Assembly: GCA_005784505.1 (NCBI GenBank)
Contig: VCAZ01000037.1
Span: forward strand, 2,323,856 to 2,387,855
Length of the DNA stretch: 64,000 nucleotides
Source of the DNA: Bagarius yarrelli
Taxonomy: Eukaryota > Chordata > Actinopteri > Siluriformes > Sisoridae
Reading direction: 5' to 3'
Positions 34,276 to 45,033 of this stretch are shown here, one piece after another (within the stretch, counting starts at the first letter, position 1; every line of letters starts with the position of its first letter). The position numbers were made by a program, and so were the translations under genes. The notes under the pieces were generated by a model. It worked only from the letters and a program-made list of their open reading frames with translations, was not told the DNA's origin and ran no database searches.

Positions 34276-37200
34276 TTACTCAGGAAACGGAGGGAACATG
34301 GGTATTTCTGTGAAGTCTTCGTTGCTGAAGGTGGCAGTGGAATCCAGCATGGACAGAACATCCTGCAGGGGAAAGGGGATGTTGAAGAGGCAGAACTGAA
34401 TGATTTCATCTAGAATTGAAGCAGTTGATGTCCATGTTCAGGCTGAGCTCTAAATTATTTCCTAATTTAAAACCCCTGCCCTTCCTCCAGGACCTTTGTG
34501 ATCTGCCCCGCTCTCTTATTCTAGTATCTGTGTATCGCTTTATTCTAATGATAGTGTGTAAGGCGAATCAGTAGGCAACACACATTTTATAACAGTGACC
34601 ATTTAGACTGATGATCCGCCCTATACACTACAATAGTGTCTGTGTAGACTGATGATGCACCCTACACACTATAATAGTGTTTGTGTAGACTGATGATGCA
34701 CCCTACACACTATAATAGTGTTTGTGTAGACTGATGATGCGCCCTATACACTACAATAGTGTTTGTGTACTGATGATGCACCCTACACACTATAATAGTG
34801 TCTGTGTAGACTGATGATGCACCCTACACACTATAATAGTGTTTGTGTAGACTGATGATGTGCCCTACACACTATGATAGTGACCATGTAGACCGATGAT
34901 GCGCCCTACACACTATTATAGTGTCTGTGTAGACTGATGATGCACCCTACACACTATAATAGTGTCTGTGTAGACTGATGATGCGCCCTACACACTATAA
35001 TAGTGTCTGTGTAGACTGATGATGCACCCTACACACTATAATAGTGTTTGTGTAGACTGATGATGCGCCCTACGCACTATGATAGTGTCTGTGTAGCCTG
35101 ACGATGAGCACTAAACACTACACTAGTGTCCTTGTGACCTACAGAGGCACCCAATTTACTATGATAGTTTATGCAGTGAGCGTGTAGATGTGTTTGTACA
35201 TGTAATACTCACGTTAAACATCTCTGGTTGGCTGCTCTGTATATGAGGATGTGTGTCTCCTGTGTTTTGCGTGTGTGCTTGATTTGACCACTGCTGCCAT
35301 GATGCTGCCTCTGCTGGTCGTGAGGAGAACTGCGGCCCCGAGTGGCTCACATCACCTGGGTTGTGAGAGAGAGAGAGATTATGTGAGAGAAAGAGATGAA
35401 TAAAGGAAGACAGGAGATTTGTCGTCTTTGAGTGCTTACCGTATCCGTTACTGGCCTGGTGGTTGCGAGCGTTCATCTGCGGGTAATTAGACGTGTTGAC
35501 TGCTACGTTAGCCGAGGCGCCACCCATTTGTCCAAAAGAGGAGGATGTGGAAGAGGAAGGGACGGCGCTAAAATTTCCCATGGAAAACTGGGGCGACTGA
35601 CTTTTCCCTGCCTGCTGGGTCATACAGACACACACGAGTCTGAGGACCATCGAACATCACTGTTGTATCTTTAGAAATTGTTGATTTTTAACCTAAAAAT
35701 TTATTTAAAGCAAATAATCCTTTTCTATCATGATGATGATGATTAACCTGCGTGCTGAAAGAAGCACATGGTTGAGCCCAGGCTGCAGCGGGTGCAGTGT
35801 TAGCATTCTGAGTTTGAACTGGGCTGCTGCTGTTCACAGGGAGACTGGATGGAGCGCTCTGACGTGACATGTGAGACAACATCTGGGTTGCTGTAGGAGC
35901 TTGCCTGGACAACATGTTACAGATACACAACCACAGGATCATACCGCTTTTCACAATAACAACTTAAATAGTGTGTGTGGGTGTGTGTGTGTTTGCAGGG
36001 GACTACCTGAAGGATTCATTAGTTCGCGTGTTGGCACTATATGAAGCAGAAGGCGTGTAAACCTGCTGCCCATTAGGGGGTGCAGTAGGGGACAAAACCT
36101 TAGAATGATCTGAAACAAGATTGATGAAAAAAATATGAAAGAATAAATTTTGTCCTGGACAACAGAAAGCTGCTTCTCCATTTTCAGGAAGTATTTATGC
36201 TCACATCCCTTTTTTTTTTTTAGGTATGCACCTAACTTTCTTTTTTCCCCATCCACATGCTTCTAACTCCTGTTTAACTGTGTTTTTAGACCTATATTTT
36301 CAGTGAGGTATAAAATCAGACTCTGGTCTCCTTCTTTTTTTTATTATGTTGGTGTTCTGATAGTCATAAGCAGTTCCCTTAAATGTTCGTTACGGATGAT
36401 AAGGTAGAATAACAAACAGTTTGGTGTTAATAATCACTAGACAGAAAGAAGTGTGTGTTCAGTCTTACTGTGATCTGATCCTACCGCAGGCAGTGGAACC
36501 TAAAAGTCAGAAACAAAGACGGGGTAACCCAAACTATCCATTTAGGGCATCCATTAATTAATCAATCAATCACTCAATCAATCAATCAATCAATCAATTC
36601 ATTCATTCATCCAACAATTAATTTTTTCATCAATCAATGAATCCATTTATGCATAAATCAATAAATACATTCACCCATCAATCAAATCAATTTATTAACC
36701 AATTAATCAATCGATTTGTCCCTCAATTAATTAATTCATTTATCCATCAACTAATCCATTCATCAATCAATCCATTTATTCACTTATCCAACTATCTATT
36801 ACTAGTCAGTGTGTAATTATGCCCAGATTCTGGCTCCAAACTGGCCACAAAATTGCTGGTTTTAAATGAGGACCAATGGGTGGAGCTTCCATTACAGAAG
36901 GGGGTAACGACGGCGTAAATCAACACAGAAGAGACCAAAGCTCTCCTCACCATTGGGAGGGCATTTGTTTGGGAGGCGGGGATTGTTCATTTATCATGTG
37001 ATCTGTTAATAAAAGTTTTTTTTTACTTACTTCGAATAAATATTTAATAAAAAAACCCTATTATTTAAAAAAATCTAAAGGATAGTGGGTCAGTGACCAA
37101 AGAACCACAGAAGGGAATTAAATCAGTTCAGTTTTACCTGAGGAAGAGTCACCTGTCCAACCTCATAGATTTCCTCTCTTCCTCCTCCTCCTCCCTCCAT

Positions 37201-37725
37201 CTCTGCTTGTTGCTGCTGCTGCTGAAGCTGCCTACAGCACAGGAAGACACACATGGGGTGGACAGTGAAAAAAAACCCTTCAGCACACCCTGCGAAAAGA
37301 AATTCACCCACCACCAACAACCAGTCAACCCATCACCCTGCAAAAGGCATTCCATAACCCAGGACACGGACTCCGGTAACCATGGAAACCCACAACTACC
37401 TAGTGCTGTCATGCTGCTACGTGAAAGAAAGAGAAAATAAAGAAGCAAAAAGACAGAGGAAAATGAACAGAAGGACTAACGTAGAGGACAGTCCTTGTTT
37501 GGGGGGTGGAAAAGCAAAAAATGGGTGTTATCTGATCTCACCTGCCGTGTTTAATTTGCCCCGGGCTTGAGGCTGGGGGGCAGCTGGGGCTGTTCTGCCC
37601 CAGAGAGGCAGGTATCGCCCCCCTGGGGGAGGACAGAGGGGAGAGGGCATCCTGATTTGGAGCTTTACTGTCAAAAAGGGATGGAGGTATTAGGGGAGAA
37701 GTGCAGATCTATGGACCAGCTCTTT

Positions 37726-37770
<45 letters not shown>

Positions 37771-38196
37771 TCCTCCTCAGTCCATTAACTCACTTGTGCA
37801 GCTGTTCATCTTTCAAACGTTTGGAACCTTTACAAATTACTGTGTGTTTTCTGTGTGTAAATATATTTCTAGCAATAAAGCCTCCTTTTTCAGACCAGCA
37901 CTACTGTGTGTGTGAGCTGTGTGTGTTTATGCGCGGAAGCTCACTTGACGTTCGTGTTAGTGCAGATGATGTACTCGATCTCGTCTGAATATGGGTTCTG
38001 GAAGGTAAATGAGCTCGTCCGCATCAGTATCCACTCGCCTGATTTGGTGCAGAAGCGAAACATCACTGACAGCACCTGACCCCGGAGCTTGATCACCTGG
38101 ATCAGAGGTCAAATGTCACAATCATCAAATACCACGTTCACACCGATGAATTAATAAAAGCAGAATTAAATTTTCAGTTGATCTTTAAAGACACTA

Positions 38197-38230
<34 letters not shown>

Positions 38231-41200
38231 GCTGAAGGCTGTCTCTCAGTAGTCCCTGGTCTTCAGGATGAGCAAAATCAAAAAAATTCTTTCCCAGAAT
38301 CTCCTACACACACACACACACCAAAATATGCAAATAAATGTACATTTCAAATCATTTTCACTTTAGCAATCACACTAGCACACTTGTTGGAGGCTCACCT
38401 GAGGCTGGTAGCCAACCGTGGCCATGCAGCGATGATCCACGAATATGAAGGTTCCCTGAGAATTGTGCCGAGAGATAAACTCCACCGGCACACTGATAAT
38501 GTTTGCGCCGGTATCACTGGGGCAACATGTCACCTAAACCACAGACACAAAGTTGAGAACATAAGCAAGAAGAAGCCTGGGTACCCAGGAATGACACACA
38601 CACACACACACACACACAAAATACCTGCAGCCTTCCAATAGCGACCAGACAGTAGCGGTTGCCCTGTGCAGTCTCACACTCTTCCTCAGACAGGGAAACA
38701 CCTGAGAAAAGAAGCATCACCAAAAAATTACTAACAACACTGCGATTAGCGCACTAGCATTTCATTTGTGTGTGTGTGTGTGTGTGTGTGTGTTACCCGC
38801 AGGAGGCCAGGATCGAATATATCCTGTGCAGTGCACCACCACAAACTGAGGCTCTCCTTCTTTAACAGGCCCCAATCCGCTCCTGGCATACAGACAAACA
38901 CAGTGAGTGAGTTAATATATATATATATATATATATGCGTATATATATATGCATATGTATGACAGAATAAATGAAAGATAAGTGTGTTTTGGGTGTTACC
39001 TGTTTCTGCTCTTCAGAATGCCGAGTCTGTTCATAGACATGGGCTCCACAGGACATGTGCCACACCTGAGAGAGAGAGACAGACACACATCCCAATTAAC
39101 TACTTAATTTATTTGATCTGTGACTGTGTTAAAGAAAGTTACTCCACACCAACAGAGGGCAGTGTAAAAATTAAAGATTGGGCTGTAACTGAAATTGCTT
39201 AAAATGCGACGCTGGCGACTCACCTCATCCTGCAAATAAAAGAGCGACGCGCCCCTGTGCTCATTCTCACCGACGACTGACTTCCCTCCTTTTTCACGGT
39301 GCCCGTCTTTAGATCCAACATGCGGCCTGAGTGAGTGAGAGGAGGAGAGAAAGAGAGAGAAAAGGGGGTGAGGGGGAGAAAGTAAAAAAAAAAAAGCAAG
39401 ACGACGCACAGACAGACAGATAAAAAGATAGATAGACAGACAGCTAGATAGATAGATACAGATAGACAGACAGACAAATAAAAAGATAGACAAAAAAAGA
39501 CAGATATAGATCTCACCACTGTTGTTCTCAGTGGTGGACAGCTGTTCTCTCAGTTTGTCCTTATCATCAGGATGAAGCTGATCGTACAGAGACGAGCCCA
39601 GCCAATCGGACTGAGCCTGGTTCAGCACCGGCGTGACCGAGTCCGAGACGTAAACTACGCGTCCGCTATCGCAAGACACCACAAACAGGAAACCGTCCGC
39701 AGCCTCCAGTATCAAGTGCTTCAGCTCCTGCGGCAGAGAAACCCAGACTGAGTGACGTCAGGACTGCATCAGTAATTACAGAGCAGATACAGTGTTAATG
39801 CAGACTTCATCGCCATTTAACTTAATTAAGGAATTTTGCATAAAATTAGCTTAATATAGAGGTGTGTGTGTGCGTGTGTGTGCATGAGGCAAGACCTGAT
39901 CAGTGAGGAAGGACGGCTTGTATGTGCCGTCTGTGCTGGTGTTGCCGCTACCCTTCAGCGTTTTCATATGAGACACGGCCATGCGCAGAATGGTGAGTTT
40001 GTCCGGTTTGCGTGCCAAGGCGCTGCACGTGGGCACCATCTCCGACAGCTCTGTGATGTAGGCGGTCATCTTGTTGCGCCTGCGTCGCTCGATCTCACTG
40101 TGGTTCTCCCTGTGATCAAAGGTCACCGATATGCAAACAAGCGAGATATGAAATGAGACAGTGTGTGAGAGAGAGAGAGGTGGTAGTATGAAGAGATTAA
40201 GCTAAAGTTAAAAAAAGGGGGATAATTAAAAAATAAAATTCATGAAAGCAAAAAAAAAAGGAGAAGAGGTCTGATTTTTGAGGATGAGCTCATCTTAATC
40301 CAAGGAACTGGAATGTTTAAGTGACAAAACAGCTTAGAGAAGAAAAGATCCCCTCAGAGCACCTGAGAAGCAAAAGCAGAGAGACAGGCAGTTCGATAGA
40401 CAGTGGGAAGGAAGAAAAAAAAAAGGGTAAGACATAAGATAGGTAAAGTGCTTAATAGTAAAGGTACAAGAATGTGAACATGCACTTTCAGGATTTCTAT
40501 TGGACCAAGATTTTAGAAATCAGACAGACAGGATAGACAGACAGCCAACATAGGTTAAAACTGCTGGAATGATAAATCATACCGACAGACAAAACACACG
40601 ATGATGCTGGTAGAGTAAGAGAGACAGGTTGATAAACAGGACTAAAATAGATATAGACAGATAGACAGCTGGATAATAAGGGAGAAAAAAGTGAACAAGC
40701 ATCATCTGGCATCATCTTCACTCAGCTCCTTTCACTCCTCCCTCTTTCCATCCATCAGTACCTGGCGAATCGCTCCTTATCGTTAGCGTTGGCACTTTCA
40801 TCATCACACCTGAGGAGTGACCAGAAATAAAGGCTTGTGATTTGTTCAAGGCAAAGTTACACACAACTCTCACACACAGGAATGACGTTTGCTCACCTGA
40901 AAAGTTTCCCTCCATCATCATCTTCAAAGTCGGAGCTGAAGACAGAAAGACAGCGTAGGAAGGAAAATGACTTCTTTTGTTATTGCATGTACTAATTAAG
41001 ACAGTGAGAAAAAAAGTGAGTCGAAAGACTTACGCTGCGGATCGTTTGTTGCTGCCTTTCGGCACCACGGCTCCGGGGTTGGTGTGAGATCCGACTGACA
41101 TCGCCATCCCTAGAGGAGTCACGTCAGGCATGTCTGGCAGGAGAAATCAAGAGTGTATGTCAACACATCTTAAAACACACTGGAAACAAACACGGCCTGC

Positions 41201-42416
41201 TTTGTGTATAAACTCAGCTTTTAAACAGGGCCGCATTCGCTGCTAGGAAAAAAAATGGTAGAAGATGCCTGCATAGTGAATTTATTGATTTACATAGCAG
41301 AACAGTGGTCCCAACTAGACAGTAAACGCCGTAACGTCCGGCCAGCATCCCGTGTCATTCTGTGTGTATGTGTGGGTGGGTGGGTGAATGCATTTTTTCC
41401 CTCGGGGCTTGCCGTAGTTTTGGTGAGAGTGCATGCGCGTGTGAAATGGGAACAAAGCTGCAAACATGTCTGGACAGCGAATACACCAGTCCAGTACATT
41501 TCAGACCGCTTTCGTTCTTTATATTATGTTTAGGCGAACCTGTGATGAGCGCTAGGTTTCATACTTGATTTAAAAAAAACAGTTTATTGCGGTACAATAT
41601 TCTATATTTATACCTTTATTTTTCTTATTTAAAAACATGCAACAAAAACAGATTATAATCCGAATATGGTAGTTATCCGCGCTATTACGTCATCATCATC
41701 TTCAGGGACACTGACGCGACGTATCGTTAGCAATTGAGCTACAGACACAATTTGTATCTTGAACCTATTACGAGTTTAAGATAACAGAAAAACAACTAAA
41801 ATTAAACTTTATAAGATAAACATTACGAAGTAAAACAGTTAATTAACAGTAAACAAACTCATAATAAACATATATAAAGAAAACCGTGGTCATAAGTCGC
41901 TGGTTTAATTCGCATTACCGCAGTTTTTGGTTAAGTTCTTAACTTTTGCAGTCAACATTAAAGCAAAAAATTTTTTATAATATTAATTTTGTTGTTGTTG
42001 TTGTGGTATTTAAATCTTTCCACATTAGCATGAGTTAATCTGGGCCTGTTAGCATAGTTGGCTAACCGAGCATGCTAACTTTGACAGCTTGAACACAATA
42101 ACGCAATATATAATTACCTTTTAATCTTAAAGCAAGAAAGAAAACAAGTTAAAATTAAAGAAAAATTAAAAAAAACAACAACAAACAAACAGCAAACGCT
42201 GTCAACCAAATACACAATAATACAGTAGCTACGTGCTAACTAACTTTCCCAACTCAACCACGTTCCAAACTAATTAAAAAAAAACCCCATTATTACGATT
42301 TTAACCTTAACGACTACAAATACCAGCAAAAAAATAAATATGTTTTACAGATGTATCTTATTATAAAGCGCTGCATAAGAAAAAGAAAGGAAGGTACCTG
42401 GATTGGAAGACGCCAT
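34276..42416 (-). CDS. arnt: Aryl hydrocarbon receptor nuclear translocator (bHLH-PAS, HIF-1 beta)
   Basis: ARNT is the common nuclear partner of AHR, HIF-alpha and SIM proteins. Minus-strand exons: 42398-42416, 41034-41133, 40897-40935, 40762-40809, 39896-40109, 39517-39727, 39224-39326, 39000-39065, 38797-38882, 38625-38701, 38399-38533, 38229-38303, 37945-38096, 37542-37667, 37138-37231, 36469-36499, 36007-36109, 35748-35904, 35440-35611, 35213-35355, 34276-34362; 745 residues, all phases close. bHLH (about 69-125): [116 protein letters not shown]. The C-terminus is Gln/Ser-rich and ends MFPPFPE like ARNT/ARNT2. [15 protein letters not shown] before the bHLH and [11 protein letters not shown] favour ARNT over ARNT2. 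The start of exon 19 is ambiguous by one CAG. Exons 4 (48 nt) and 16 (31 nt) are unusually small. Confidence 0.95.
34595..35135. repeat. 41-bp minisatellite, about 13 copies, in the last arnt intron
   Basis: The unit is about TGTGTAGACTGATGATGCRC followed by CCTACACACTATAATAGTGT and one more base. About 13 copies are well conserved, with substitutions mainly at CAC/CGC and at TTTGTG/TCTGTG. Each contains the near-palindrome CACTATAATAGTG, so single strands could form a series of small hairpins. Confidence 0.92.
36540..36800. repeat. Degenerate (AATC)n/(ATTC)n array in an arnt intron
   Basis: The core CAATCAATCAATCAATCAAT is at 36560-36598 with diverged extensions of TTATCCATCAATCAATCC type. 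A closely similar degenerate array occurs in a coasy intron at 53815-54000. Confidence 0.8.
37727..37770. repeat. (CA)n microsatellite in arnt
   Basis: About 22 CA units in the intron between exons 14 and 13. Other arnt intron dinucleotide arrays: (CA)n 38202-38228 and 38596-38618; (GT)n 38767-38793; (AT)n 38917-38950 with interruptions. Several abut splice donors. Confidence 0.9.
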
Positions 42417-42686
42417 AGCCGAGTGGACGTGAAGGTTAGCCTGCTGGCTAGCTTTGCTAACACATAAACAAAAACAAACTAAGGTTTATGTTTAATAAAT
42501 TCTTTAAATTAATGTTTATGTCCCGGTTTTAAACCAAAATACTAAATAATAAAGTAAAAACTATATATCACAAGCTGTAAATAATCATTTTTGAAGCGCT
42601 ATTATACGGAAGAATAGTTTTCTCCTTGTGTTTTCCCATTTAAACCCCCCTCCATGCTGAGCTAAGATGGCGCTCTGCTTCCAGAA

Positions 42687-42696
42687 CACACACACG

Positions 42697-42788
<92 letters not shown>
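42687..42788. repeat. Long (CA)n microsatellite upstream of arnt
   Basis: About 45 uninterrupted CA units, after a short CA block broken by CGAA, roughly 270-370 nt upstream of the arnt start codon. Confidence 0.95.
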
Positions 42789-42793
<5 letters not shown>

Positions 42794-43587
42794 GTGTTTA
42801 CATTGACATACTACAGGAAATCAAATGCCATGAATCCCATCTAACATGTTGTAGTGCAGAATTTCTGTTTTTTGTGTGTAATTTTGCCCTGAAAATCACA
42901 GGGTGACCGGTTTCTAACCTTGAGGTTTAATGGATGGTTTTGCTGTTAACTGTTTTTACTCACTTTTTAAGAATATCAAAGTTCCAGCAGTCCAATCGCC
43001 TCCTGACTCGAGGTCAGTTTGGAGGTCAGCTGGATTATTCTGGTGGTAATGGAACCTCTCTTGTGAAATGTTTTACGGACTCACTGTAGATCCAAAGATT
43101 GCCATGAACGTCTAGTGTGAAATAATATATTTTGGGAAAAATAAAGTTCCAGAGTCCTGTACTGCAACCAGTTTGAAGATGTCATCTCATTGGTTCACAC
43201 ATGTCTTTGCTTATAATCAGAACGATATAAATGCTAAAAAAAAAGTACTTTTTGGTTATGTTTAACGTTTACTAATCAGCTATAACATTAAAACAACCTG
43301 AGAAAACACCACTCACCTTTGAGGGATGGACTCCACCGGACCTCTGAGGGTGTGCTGTCGAATATGGCACCAAGATATAATCATTAGCTCTCTTTAAGTC
43401 CTGTAAATTGCAAAGTGGAGCCTCTGTGTATTTAAACTGTGTGTTCAGCACATATCACCCAAAGCTTGATCGGATAGTGTTAGATCAGATAAGGTAAATA
43501 AGGATTTGGCATATTTGATAGGATATGCTTTTGATAAAGAGGAGATGGAGAAAAAGATGGAGAAAAAAAGTCAAAATTTGATATATA

Positions 43588-43654
<67 letters not shown>

Positions 43655-43859
43655 CTGAATCAGAGTAGGATTTTTTTAAAAACTAGGATGCTCTAGTCTA
43701 TTCCAGATTTTAAGGGGACAGTCTGGAGGAGCTGAAGCCAGATTTTGGAATAATCAATCAATTATATATAAAATATAGTATATAATATAATATATAATGC
43801 GAGAGCAAGAGCAAAGACAAGGAAAACCTGATTATGAATAAACCATGACTGCGTGACAG

Positions 43860-44060
43860 CAAAAGTGGGTGGCGACATGCACAAAGGTGACATCTTTCTA
43901 AGGAAAGAGCCTGCTGCCATAAGGCAACACCATCACCCTGAAACGGTGTTAAGGCAGGTGCTACATGTCAAGGTGACATCCACACGAACATTTTTCGCAC
44001 CCGTCACCACTTCAGGAATTTCAACCGACCATCTCTTTAATGGGACACTGTTGCTTACAA
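43860..44060 (-). mobile_element. Possible Tc1-like transposase relic
   Basis: On the minus strand, GTGTGGATGTCACCTTGACA, then GCACCTGCCTTAACACCGTT and TGATGG...GGCAGCAGGCTCTTTCC resemble a nucleotide motif series I associate with degenerate teleost DNA-transposon copies. No intact frame exists, and the class assignment is a weak memory-based guess. Confidence 0.3.
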
Positions 44061-44107
44061 AGGCAATCAATTTGCATCAGGTTCGTTAATGTATTGTGGT
44101 AAGTAAG

Positions 44108-44108
44108 C

Positions 44109-44169
<61 letters not shown>

Positions 44170-44182
44170 CAACACTATTGTG

Positions 44183-44267
<85 letters not shown>

Positions 44268-44387
44268 TATTGCCAATTTTAACAAAATTATGTTGTATTT
44301 AAATCGTTTTAAGAAAGGGTGATTTAGGTCATTTGGTGGCACTTAAATTATTAAACTTTTCTCTTTGGAACTTATTCTATATATATA

Positions 44388-44445
<58 letters not shown>

Positions 44446-44466
44446 GCAACACTATTGTGATCATAT
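44108..44466. repeat. (AT)n arrays with a duplicated AGCAACACTATTGTGATCAT segment
   Basis: Arrays at 44110-44165, 44190-44234 and 44238-44266, and another at 44382-44441. The segment AGCAACACTATTGTGATCATAT follows an AT array at both 44167-44188 and 44445-44466, implying a larger duplication of about 278 bp containing the arrays. Confidence 0.85.
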
Positions 44467-44734
44467 AGTTATATAGTTCTTTTACCTAAGTAATTAGAAC
44501 AATAACATGTTATGATATTTTTAGCCAAGATGAATCACAGCATCTGTAAAATAACATACAGGCAAACATTAAAACTCCTTTAACAAGACTCAAAGTGGTC
44601 ATGTTGTATTTTTATTATGTGATATTTAAAGAAGAAATAACAATATTTCCTCTTTTGTTCATTAAACTAGGATCTTCTGTGGTCTGCACTAAATCTTGCC
44701 TAATCTCAAACACGGAAGTCAGTACATCTAAGTT

Positions 44735-44765
<31 letters not shown>

Positions 44766-44859
44766 TTGTTTTTGACGTTTTAATTTGTCCTTTCACACGT
44801 TCACATTTATTTAATTTAAAGCGCCGCCGTGCTTTTAAATGCCGCCTTGTTACAGCGCC

Positions 44860-44932
44860 TTCCTATTGGTCAAAACCTGCTAGCGCTGCCCTAGGAACAC
44901 ATCTGATTAGACGTCATTCAGCACGTGACTTT
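44860..44932 (+). promoter_or_regulatory. naglu proximal promoter elements: inverted CCAAT, CRE-like and CLEAR-like sites
   Basis: ATTGG (inverted CCAAT) is at 44865-44869, GACGTCAT (CRE/ATF-like) at 44910-44917 and AGCACGTGAC at 44920-44929. The last agrees with the CLEAR consensus GTCACGTGAC, bound by TFEB/TFE3, at 8 of 10 positions including the CACGTG core. All lie 105-170 nt before the naglu ATG. Lysosomal hydrolase genes are known CLEAR-network targets. Confidence 0.55.
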
Positions 44933-45033
44933 TAACGCTTCCTGTTCCTTTCAAGACGCAAAAGAACTGGTAGCGGGAGAAAGTTTGGCATTTTAGTGGA
45001 TTTCGCGATGTTACAGTTGTTTCCGGAATAAAA

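Larger units (their letters stand above)
42417..45033. other. Divergent interval between arnt and naglu
   Basis: It contains the upstream regions of both genes. An AAGATGGCGCTC (YY1-like) site lies at 42665-42676. Also present are a long (CA)n array (42697-42787), (AT)n arrays (43585-43647, 44110-44440) and a possible transposase relic at 43860-44060. No exon chain was found. Confidence 0.5.

Noticed and set aside
34595..35135. 41-bp direct repeats considered as a CRISPR array
   Set aside because: The repeats are contiguous with no unique spacers and lie in a vertebrate intron; it is a minisatellite.
42585..42906. Cys/Val and His/Thr repeat frames across the arnt upstream CA array
   Set aside because: Pure microsatellite translations.
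44096..44302. Ile/Tyr-rich 68-codon frame
   Set aside because: Translation of (AT)n arrays.
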